Source: JBMNUL01 sp050946255 (lineage in GTDB: Bacteria > Actinomycetota > Coriobacteriia > Coriobacteriales > CADBOM01). Taken from it: a DNA stretch of 6,371 nt. The notes under the pieces were generated by a model. That model ran no database searches, was not told the DNA's origin, and saw only the letters and a program-made list of their open reading frames with translations. Positions 1 through 5,900 of this stretch are shown one piece after another. The stretch spans positions 1 to 6,371 of the forward strand of contig JBMNUL010000149.1 of NCBI GenBank assembly GCA_050946255.1, in the 5' to 3' direction. The position numbers and the translations under genes are program-made. Position 1 is the stretch's first letter. Each line of letters starts with the position of its first letter.

Positions 1-1
1 C

Positions 2-121
2 CAGAAGCTCGGCGGTCGCTTAGTTGATCACACGCGCTATCTCCAAAATGTCTGGACAGTTTCGGTGTTCTTGAGGCAACGCAATAGACTCTATTCCGAT
101 GTGACCGTTGGAAAGTCGTAG
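2..121 (+). pseudogene. Possible C-terminal remnant of a transposase-like ORF, cut by the left edge
   Basis: Reading from base 2, a frame stays open for 39 codons and ends at a TAG at 119-121. Its first part reads KLGGRLVDHTRYL, which resembles from memory the G-G-R-L-V-x-H-x-R-Y-x stretch near the C terminus of some DDE transposases (IS4/IS1380-like). The rest does not obviously follow such a family, so it may be a decayed end. No start is visible because the frame runs off the window. No inverted terminal repeat pair can be tested, since the other end of any element is outside. A 39-codon open frame can also occur by chance, so the call is weak. Confidence 0.2.
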
Positions 122-242
122 GGAAGATGGAAGCCCTGGTTTCCGGACTTCTCAAGGCCTCGGAATAGCAGTGGTAATAGCAATCTCGATTGCACTTGTC
201 CATTAGAGTTCTTTTCCTTACTGCATAATATAAATAAAACAT

Positions 243-309
243 ATTGTTTAATTTTATTTTTCTCTATATTCGGCAAAGGAAAAATTAATTAAAGCCCAAT
301 TGTTTAATT
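243..309. repeat. 11-bp direct repeat, two copies 56 bp apart
   Basis: ATTGTTTAATT occurs exactly at 243-253 and again at 299-309, upstream of the TetR gene. In such AT-rich DNA an 11-bp repeat may be chance. Regulatory meaning is possible but not supported by anything else visible. Confidence 0.3.
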
Positions 310-373
310 CTGAAAACGAAGAATCTCCTTGAAAACAATCAAAATATGGATTTCTGGTTTCAGTTTTATTGGA

Positions 374-396
374 TATAATGTTCAATATTAATTATA
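374..396 (+). promoter_or_regulatory. TetR gene promoter: consensus -10 box within an inverted repeat
   Basis: A perfect TATAAT lies at 374-379, 44 bp before the TetR start codon. At the proper distance upstream (about 351-356, TTTCTG) the -35 match is poor. The -10 box is also the left arm of an inverted repeat whose right arm, ATTATA, is at 391-396, with an 11-nt spacer. A dimeric repressor bound here would cover the -10 box and transcription start, as expected for autoregulation. The promoter call is fair; the operator reading is inference. Confidence 0.45.
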
Positions 397-411
397 CATT
401 TCATCAACTTC

Positions 412-417
412 AGGTGA
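412..417 (+). promoter_or_regulatory. Ribosome-binding site of the TetR gene
   Basis: AGGTGA sits 6 nt before the ATG at 424, a normal Shine-Dalgarno distance, and supports that ATG as the start. The protein then begins with MGRPRK, a typical basic N-terminal arm of TetR regulators. Confidence 0.65.
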
Positions 418-423
418 TGAGAC

Positions 424-1062
424 ATGGGTCGTCCAAGAAAAAATTCCGCAGAGAAAACTGCAAAGGAACGTCTGGTTGACTCTTTCTGGCATTTGTTGGA
501 AGAGCACGACTTCTCGAAAATCTCGGTTGAGATGCTGTGCAAGGAAGCGAAATGCAACCGGGGGACTTTCTACTATCATTTTTCGGGCATGGATTCTCTA
601 CTCGAATACATTGTTGAATCTACTTTCATATCTAACAGATATCCCCAAATGATTTTCAGTGTCCTCACAGGTACTGGTGACCTGCCATTTTCGAGCATTG
701 TCGAGAGCGAGTGGCCCGAGCACACCGCGTTGTTCACCCGTAATGGCAACAACGTATTGACCGAGAAGACCAAGCAATACATCTTGAAAATGTGGACTGC
801 AATTCTCTGCAGCGATGGAGGACAACTATCAGATCAGACCCGTTTGATACTCGAATATCAGTCAAGTGCCATGCTGGCTTCACTCTCATATCTGGGTGAG
901 GAGAGTTTGAAAGGTCATATGATTTCTCCTCCTATCGCCTTCTTCTCTTCTGTCGCGAAAACTGCCTTGCGGCAGATATGCGCGTTAGAAGGTATCACGG
1001 AAGATGATTTGAAAGCGCGCATCACGATGGTTGGCGAAGTCTCGAAGCTCATGAAGAGCTGA
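424..1062 (+). CDS. TetR/AcrR-family transcriptional regulator
   Basis: This 212-residue protein has the usual length of TetR-family one-component repressors, which bind palindromic DNA as dimers and release it on binding a small ligand. The N-terminal arm MGRPRK is basic. The helix-turn-helix spans roughly residues 33-53: ISVEMLCKEA, a turn at C44-N45-R46-G47, then TFYYHF, the hallmark end of the recognition helix and the start of helix 4. Residues 60-212 are a divergent, mainly helical ligand/dimerisation region that I cannot assign to a substrate. The gene is convergent with the AEC transporter gene, whose upstream region holds a large palindrome; regulation of that transporter is a reasonable inference but unproven. 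The ATG at 424 is chosen for its ribosome-binding site and the intact N-terminal arm. No frameshift or missing key residue is seen in the DNA-binding part. Confidence 0.9.
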   Translation: MGRPRKNSAEKTAKERLVDSFWHLLEEHDFSKISVEMLCKEAKCNRGTFYYHFSGMDSLLEYIVESTFISNRYPQMIFSVLTGTGDLPFSSIVESEWPEHTALFTRNGNNVLTEKTKQYILKMWTAILCSDGGQLSDQTRLILEYQSSAMLASLSYLGEESLKGHMISPPIAFFSSVAKTALRQICALEGITEDDLKARITMVGEVSKLMKS

Positions 1063-1179
1063 AGCTACTGCCCCGTTCTGAAAAAGAACCGTTACGTTCA
1101 AGTAGTTTGCGACGTCGATTAATGGTCTCTCCTCGAGTGCAAGTTATAACTGTGCGGACGTTGTCGCTCCTTTAGTATT

Positions 1180-1199
1180 GAAGCCCAGAAAACGGCTTC
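1180..1199 (+). terminator. Possible terminator hairpin between convergent genes
   Basis: GAAGCC (1180-1185) and GGCTTC (1194-1199) form a perfect 6-bp stem with an 8-nt loop. It is followed on the plus strand by a pyrimidine-rich run (1200-1216) with interrupted T stretches. The hairpin lies about 120 bp after the TetR stop and 77 bp beyond the transporter stop, so it could serve either gene, but the T tract is imperfect and the stem short. The rest of 1063-1275 contains no gene that I can see. A weaker 5-bp stem occurs at 1075-1089. Confidence 0.35.
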
Positions 1200-1275
1200 T
1201 TCCTGCTTTCATTTTCACCAGTTGTTTATGTTGCTGGCATTAACGCTATATTTCGTTGAGGAAAGAACGCACCAT

Positions 1276-2214
1276 TCATAGCACGGCCATCAGGTGCACA
1301 ACAGCCGGAACCACCGCGAACCCGGCAAGGGTGCTCATCACCGTTCCCTTTGCGGGAAGTTCCTGCTCATAGCCAAGCTCGCCGAGAGTCGGGGCAGCCA
1401 TCGACCCCACCGGCATGGCAAACATCACGACAGAAATCCCGAGCACCGTCGCGTCGGGCACTATGCCTCGCAAAGCAAGGTAGAGCAGCAGGGGGGCAAT
1501 GAAGTTCCTGATCAGGATGAATGGGTAGAGCCTCCATTCAGTCAAGGCGCCTTTGATGTCCATTCCTGCGATAATCACCCCGACAAGCAGCATTGCCACA
1601 GGAGCGGTGAGACCGCCTATCGTCTCCAGAGATCCCTGGACGACCTGCGGGAGCTGAACCCTCGCAAACAGAAACAGCACGGCAATGAGGGAGGCAATGG
1701 TCATTGGGTTGAGGACCGCATCCTTTACAGCTCGAGAAACGGATGATCCCTGTTCGTCTTTTCTCACGATTGCGAACCCGACGCTGTAGATAAGCACGGT
1801 GAGCGCCATGATAACCACGCTGCTTAGGAGAACGGTCTGATTCCCGTATATGGCAGCCACGACAGGAATCCCGATGAAGCTGGTGTTTGTGAGGAAACTC
1901 ATGAACAGGTAGACATTGCGCTCTTCGTATGGAACTCGAAGCACCACGTTGCAAATCCATCCCGTTGCCAGGAAGAGGAAGAACATCAGGGCTCCCAGTC
2001 CAAACGCCCAACCCAGATCGCTTCCCAGAGATTCCACGTCAATCGACCCCGATGAGGCCACGATCATGCACGGTAGTGTGATGTTCAGGATAAGTTTGGT
2101 GAGCTTGCCCTTGATGTAGTCATCGAGGTATCCGAGCTTTGTCGCCAGAATGCCCACGCCCATCACGATGAGCAAGATCACCATCTGGGATATGGCACCG
2201 GACATGTCTGCCAT
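1276..2214 (-). CDS. AEC-family (auxin efflux carrier-like) transporter
   Basis: This 312-residue protein is almost wholly hydrophobic, with about ten membrane helices. Approximate positions are 9-27, 38-55, 67-92, 101-123, 126-149, 170-187, 195-219, 228-248, 254-275 and 290-311. Family-typical helix breaks are visible: N44-I-T-L-P48 in helix 2, N110-T-S-F-I-G-I-P117 in helix 4, and A-M-P-V-G-S-M near 266-272. AEC proteins, with the bile/arsenite/riboflavin transporter (BART) superfamily, are secondary carriers; bacterial members include malate/malonate transporters and many of unknown substrate. An organic anion is plausible here but the substrate cannot be read from sequence. Length is normal and the frame intact. 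The start at 2214 is supported by AGGAG at a 5-nt distance; a second ATG three codons in is less well placed. The gene is convergent with the TetR gene and divergent from the adhesin gene, so it is probably monocistronic. Confidence 0.85.
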   Translation of the reverse strand: MADMSGAISQMVILLIVMGVGILATKLGYLDDYIKGKLTKLILNITLPCMIVASSGSIDVESLGSDLGWAFGLGALMFFLFLATGWICNVVLRVPYEERNVYLFMSFLTNTSFIGIPVVAAIYGNQTVLLSSVVIMALTVLIYSVGFAIVRKDEQGSSVSRAVKDAVLNPMTIASLIAVLFLFARVQLPQVVQGSLETIGGLTAPVAMLLVGVIIAGMDIKGALTEWRLYPFILIRNFIAPLLLYLALRGIVPDATVLGISVVMFAMPVGSMAAPTLGELGYEQELPAKGTVMSTLAGFAVVPAVVHLMAVL

Positions 2215-2219
2215 CTCCG

Positions 2220-2224
2220 CTCCT
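2220..2224 (-). promoter_or_regulatory. Ribosome-binding site of the AEC transporter gene
   Basis: On the minus strand AGGAG lies 5 nt before the ATG at 2214-2212, which decides the start in favour of the first Met of MADMSG. A TATAAC (5 of 6 to the -10 consensus) lies just upstream at 2239-2234 on the same strand but lacks a clear -35 partner. Confidence 0.6.
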
Positions 2225-2262
2225 AACGTTCTCGTTATAACTTCGCCAATGTTTCAGGTGAC

Positions 2263-2290
2263 GAGAATATTCTCAGAGAGCTTGAAAGCT
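2263..2290. promoter_or_regulatory. Two small palindromes upstream of the AEC gene
   Basis: GAGAATATTCTC (2263-2274) is a perfect 12-bp palindrome. AGCTTGAAAGCT (2279-2290) has perfect 5-bp arms around GA. The core of the second, GCTTGA-AAGC, equals the core of the larger palindrome at 2317-2339 (GCTTGACAAGC) with one base removed, so it could be a secondary, weaker site for the same protein. Both lie between the large palindrome and the transporter start. Function is inferred. Confidence 0.35.
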
Positions 2291-2316
2291 ATGTCCAATA
2301 CCTATTTGTTAGAGTT

Positions 2317-2349
2317 TAATATGCTTGACAAGCATATTATTGAATATGC
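2317..2349. promoter_or_regulatory. Perfect 23-bp palindrome plus third half-site: candidate operator
   Basis: TAATATGCTTG (2317-2327), a single central A (2328), and CAAGCATATTA (2329-2339) make a perfect palindrome with 11-bp arms. A further AATATGC at 2343-2349 pairs with GCATATT at 2332-2338 as an overlapping inverted repeat with a 4-nt spacer. Three alternating half-sites are therefore present at 2318, 2332 and 2343. The element is 103 bp upstream of the AEC transporter start and nearly 500 bp from the adhesin start, so the transporter is the likely target. Size and symmetry fit a TetR-family operator, and a TetR gene lies on the other side of the transporter. A weak minus-strand -35 (TTGTCA, 2330-2325) lies in its centre. 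That the neighbouring TetR protein binds here is inference. Confidence 0.55.
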
Positions 2350-2451
2350 GAAGAATTCCGATGTAGCGCTGGCCTTTCTATTGCCCTGTCTCTTATAACG
2401 GGCGGCGAACATGACGTTTTCCAGATTGGGCTCAGGGGGGAACGAATCTGA

Positions 2452-2631
2452 TTATCCCTTTCTTGTTCTCTCTGCGTAGCACATGCCATTTCGCTCTTCT
2501 CGCAGAAGGTCCGTGGGTTCTGCAATAGATTTGCCCAAGGCTGCCTTCATCTGACCTGGTTTGATGGGTACTCCGAAATCGCCGTCGACTTTGCCAGTTT
2601 GGAGCTGATTTTTCAGCTTTATACCGGACAA
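2452..2631 (-). CDS. Short ORF of unknown function, possibly a gene relic
   Basis: A minus-strand frame is open for 59 codons, from a TTG at 2631-2629 to a TAA at 2454-2452. An in-frame ATG lies at residue 28, in the context G-Q-M-K-A-A-L-G-K-S-I. The translation is charged and looks protein-like, with a predicted helical tail containing E-P-T-D-L-L-R-E-E-R-N-G-M. There is no good ribosome-binding site before the TTG. I do not recognise a family. It may be the degraded end of a lost gene, a small unannotated protein, or chance. It sits in the divergent intergenic region, where no other gene is convincing. Confidence 0.2.
   Translation of the reverse strand: MSGIKLKNQLQTGKVDGDFGVPIKPGQMKAALGKSIAEPTDLLREERNGMCYAERTRKG
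2603..2618. other. Small hairpin in the intergenic region
   Basis: AGCTGA (2603-2608) and TCAGCT (2613-2618) form a 6-bp stem around a TTTT loop, extendable by two G-T pairs. No T tract follows on either strand in terminator style, and neighbouring genes point away from it. Role unknown. Confidence 0.3.
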
Positions 2632-2647
2632 GTGCTGATGATTTGTT

Positions 2648-2673
2648 TACAATGTATTAATAACATTATTGTA
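2648..2673. repeat. AT-rich dyad in the divergent intergenic region
   Basis: TACAAT (2648-2653) and ATTGTA (2668-2673) are inverted copies, with a partly nested inverted pair AATGT (2651-2655) and ACATT (2663-2667). It begins an abruptly AT-rich stretch leading into the adhesin promoter region. It may be a regulator site or only low-complexity AT DNA. Confidence 0.3.
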
Positions 2674-2696
2674 TGCGTAGTATTTATTTTCTCGTA

Positions 2697-2733
2697 GTGG
2701 GGTACTAATCAGAAGTATGTGGGGTACTAATCA
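2697..2733 (+). promoter_or_regulatory. Two exact 15-bp direct repeats, 22-bp period: candidate activator site
   Basis: GTGGGGTACTAATCA occurs at 2697-2711 and again, without mismatch, at 2719-2733. The 22-bp period is two helical turns, placing both copies on the same face of DNA. The second copy overlaps the place where a -35 box would be for the TATATT at 2751-2756, and that -35 position is itself a poor match. This is the layout of an activator-dependent promoter: two-copy direct repeats with about this period are used by LytTR-type (ComE/AgrA-like) and PhoB-like response regulators. The motif itself I do not recognise, and the binding protein is not encoded in this window. Confidence 0.6.
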
Positions 2734-2750
2734 ATATATTGAAATAGGCA

Positions 2751-2756
2751 TATATT
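2751..2756 (+). promoter_or_regulatory. Candidate -10 box of the adhesin gene
   Basis: TATATT matches the -10 consensus at 5 of 6 positions and follows the direct repeats by 17 bp. A competing reading is a -35 TTGACT at 2755-2760, but no good -10 follows at 16-18 bp. The implied untranslated leader is roughly 70 nt. Confidence 0.35.
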
Positions 2757-2820
2757 GACTCAAACAGGTTGTTTTTATGCAAGGGGAAACCGCTCTTATA
2801 GCTTTTTAATAAACGGTGGG

Positions 2821-2825
2821 GGAGG
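2821..2825 (+). promoter_or_regulatory. Ribosome-binding site of the adhesin gene
   Basis: GGAGG, at the end of a G-rich run, lies 8 nt before the ATG at 2834. This strong site fixes the start, and the codons that follow give a classic signal peptide. Confidence 0.75.
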
Positions 2826-2833
2826 CTTTATAA

Positions 2834-2956
2834 ATGCATTCTTTATCACACAAGAAGCATCCCAGACGTATCATTGCCATCTTGGTCGGAGCAGCTGTTG
2901 TCGCTCTTGCCTGCATCGTATTGCCATTGCATTTTAATTCAGCCTCCTTACTTGCA
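2834..2956 (+). other. Signal peptide of the adhesin
   Basis: A basic n-region (K7, K8, R11, R12) precedes a hydrophobic core at residues 13-32. Cleavage probably follows A37 or A41 (S-L-L-A before D-T-D). The sequence A-L-A-C27 looks like a lipobox but has Ala at -3 and lies in mid-core, so Sec export with ordinary signal peptidase I cleavage is preferred. Confidence 0.75.
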
Positions 2957-5900
2957 GACACTGATCCCTATCAGCAGAGCGTTTATCTCATGCATGACGG
3001 AGATACCCTTGACAGCATCGTGGACGTTCCGGAAGGAACGTATTTGGTAGTCAAATCGGATCAGGATGATCATGACGCAAATGTTGAGGTGACCGAAAAC
3101 GGCGGATTTGTCGTCGAGAATGGCGCTGTGCTTGTCCTGGAGAACGTGAACCTATCGGGCGATGAAAACGAACGTTCGATGCCTGTTTTTTCCGTTTATG
3201 GAGACATGGTCATGAACGATGGCGCGGTCAAGAACTTCTCCAGCACCTCCACGGGGTCTAGTTCCAATTATGGAAAAGGCGGCGTTCCTGCAATCTGTGT
3301 CGTCGATGGCACTTTCACCATGAACGACGGCACGATCTCCGGCAACAGCAATACGACAACGAAAGAAGTCGCTTTTGGTGGCGCGCTGCGTGCGGAAGGT
3401 GAAGACGCCACAGTCATCATCAACGATGGCAAAATCAGCGGGAACACGGTACTGTCCTCTGCGATTGTCCCGGACGATTTAACGGTCACCGCGAACGCCC
3501 TTGGTGGGGCGATCGCAATCACTGAAGGTGCCTCTATCTCAATCAGCGGAGGCTATATCTCGGACAATACGGCAGGTTCTCATGAAGCGAACGCAAGCGA
3601 CGCGGATTATTGGGTTTGCTCTGGAAACGGCGGTGCCATCGCAGTTTATTCTTCTAGCAGCGATACGATAAGCTCCCTCTACCTCGAAGGCGGCACCATC
3701 GCGAACAACAACGCATTCAGAACTGACGGCGATGCGGAAGTCGCGACACTGTCGAAAAACAAGACGCACGGCGGCGGTATTTTCAGCAATTCATACACAA
3801 GGGCTGTATTTAACTCCGGAATGATTTCCGGGAACACATCCGACGACAAAGGCGGCGGCCTGTTCCTCGATTGCGAGAAAGAATATGGCGGAGCCACGTT
3901 CAAGAACACGTTGGTGTCCGGCAATGAAGCGGAAATCCTTGGCGGCGGTATCTGGTTCTGCCCGACCGGAGAATCCTACATGTTCAGCGAATCGAAGGCC
4001 GACGGTATTGCCCTCTTCGATAACACGACAACAGTGAGGGATTCGTACGGAGCCGGCGATGACCTCTATGTATCACCCAGAATCGGCGATACCGGAGTCG
4101 TCCTGACAGACACTATGCCAGGCGGTGGCAGCAATGCATGGTATCAGGATGGTGGAGCGGGAACCATGAGGACATCGAACCTCAGCAGCCGTTATTCATC
4201 TTCGGATGCCGAGGAGACCAGCACCGTCCTGCAGGCAAGCGCAGCCATCAACAGACCTTCCGAGGAAGCCAGAGACGGCGCGATAGATTCCGCAACGGTC
4301 TTGGTCACAGACAACCATTCCACTTACGGTGGTGGCATCGGCAGCAACCATTGTCTGATTTTCGGTACTCCTACTTCGGAGGAGGAAGAGGAGTTCAACG
4401 TGCCGGGCGAGTCCAACGTACCGGGTGATTCCACAATACCGGGCAGTAACGACAATTTTGATTCGGGAACGATTTCCATCAATGTCGACAAGGTCTGGGT
4501 AGGAGACGCGGCCGACTCCGCAACTGTACATCTCCTTGCGGATGGGACCGAGGTCGCTAGCGCCGAACTCACTGCCGACAATAACTGGTCTTACACATTC
4601 ACGGGCCTGTCCAAGGCGGACTCCGACGGCGACATCGAGTACACGCTCACCGAGGACTCGCTAGACGGCTATGACACCGATATCACCGGCAGCGCCGACG
4701 AAGGGTTCACGGTCACCAACACGAAGCTGATAGACATAGATGTAACGAAGGTATGGGTTGGTGACGCTGCCGACTCCGCCACAGTGCGTCTCCTCGCCGA
4801 CGGAGAAGAGGTAGCTAACTACACCCTCACCGCAGACGACGACTGGACGCACACGTTCACCGATCTCCCGCAGGCAGACTCCGACGGCGACATCGAGTAC
4901 ACGCTCACCGAGGACTCCCTCGACGGCTATGACACCGAGATTACCGGCAGTGCCGACGACGGTTTCACCGTGACGAACACGAAGCTGATAGACATAGCGG
5001 TCGACAAGGTCTGGGTCGGGGATGCGTCCGATTCCGCAACCGTTCGCCTGCTAGCCAACAATGAGGAAGTCGCGAACTACACCCTCACCGCAGACGACGA
5101 GTGGACCCACACGTTCACCGACCTTCCGCAGGCGGACTCCGACGGCGACATCGATTACACGCTCACAGAGGATCAGGTCGAGGGCTACTCCTCGACGGTC
5201 ACCGAGAACACAGACGGTTCCTTCACCGTCAAGAACATCTCTGAAGCTGAGGTAGGCGTGCGCGTCGTCAAGGACTGGCGTGGCATGCCCGAAGCCGTGA
5301 CTGTGAACCTCTACGGGCAGTCCGGTGATGAGGACGCCGCCTTGGTCGAGTCCGTCACCCTCGACGGGGTGGCTGATACGCTCTCGTCCGACTCCGACAC
5401 CGGTATCGAGTACGGCGAGGACGATGCCTGGGTGGCCGTGTTCACCGGTCTCCCCAAGTACGATTCCCAGACCGGCGCCGAGATCACCTACAGCGTGACC
5501 GAGGACAAAGTCTCCGAGACAAGCTCCGTTATCAGCGATCCCACCACCGAGGGCGACGTGATCACGTACACGATCACCAACACGCGTTCGGCAACCTTCC
5601 AGCCCACCGTCACGAAGGTATGGGGGGAGGGAGTTACGAGCCAGGAGGTGACCATCCAGCTCAAGCAGGGCGACAATGTCGTCGAGGAGATCACGCTCGA
5701 CGGTACCATCGATGACGGCGTGAGCGCGACGGGAACCGAGTCGGGAGAGTACGCAGCCTGGCAGGGTCGTTTCAGTGCGGTTGACAAGTTCGACGACCGT
5801 GGCGCGCCCATCGACTACACGGTCAGCGAGGTGACCACTGGCGATTGGCAGTCATCCGTGAGCGGCAACGCCAGAACCGGATTCACCATCCAGAACTCCC

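Larger units (their letters stand above)
122..423. other. Non-coding leader region, strongly AT-rich from about 220
   Basis: I see no convincing gene here. From about 220 onward the DNA becomes very AT-rich, unlike the G+C-richer stretch at 1-200. The change is abrupt and fits a junction between the possible mobile-element remnant at the edge and the native upstream region of the TetR gene. A minus-strand open frame through this region has no ribosome-binding site and an unconvincing composition. Confidence 0.5.

Noticed and set aside
91..276. 61-codon minus-strand open frame near the left edge
   Set aside because: Low-complexity AT-rich start, no ribosome-binding site, unconvincing translation.
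1294..1746. 150-codon plus-strand open frame inside the AEC transporter gene
   Set aside because: It lies opposite a well-supported membrane protein; its His/Arg-rich translation is typical of the antisense of a hydrophobic gene, and it has no ribosome-binding site.
2325..2330. Perfect TTGACA on the plus strand as a -35 box
   Set aside because: It lies in the centre of the palindrome, has no -10 match 16-18 bp downstream, and no plus-strand gene follows for about 500 bp.
2761..2833. Riboswitch in the adhesin leader
   Set aside because: Only a weak ACCG/CGGT pairing (2789-2792 with 2814-2817) is visible; no conserved core of a c-di-GMP or other known class could be matched by eye.
2900..2914. 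Lipoprotein cleavage site at Cys27
   Set aside because: The -3 position is Ala with Leu at -2, against the lipobox consensus, and the Cys is inside the hydrophobic core with more hydrophobic residues after it.
2755..2937. Plus-strand frame overlapping the adhesin start
   Set aside because: It overlaps the signal peptide in another frame, has no ribosome-binding site and ends soon after; the ATG at 2834 with GGAGG is much better.
4472..5245. Regular repeats as a CRISPR array
   Set aside because: The unit is 258 bp, in frame and protein-coding throughout, with no short repeat-spacer structure.
5488..5811. Minus-strand open frames under the CnaB region (also near 4196-4531 and 5852-6235)
   Set aside because: They are complements of the biased Asp/Thr/Val-rich codons of the stalk and show no ribosome-binding site or domain of their own.
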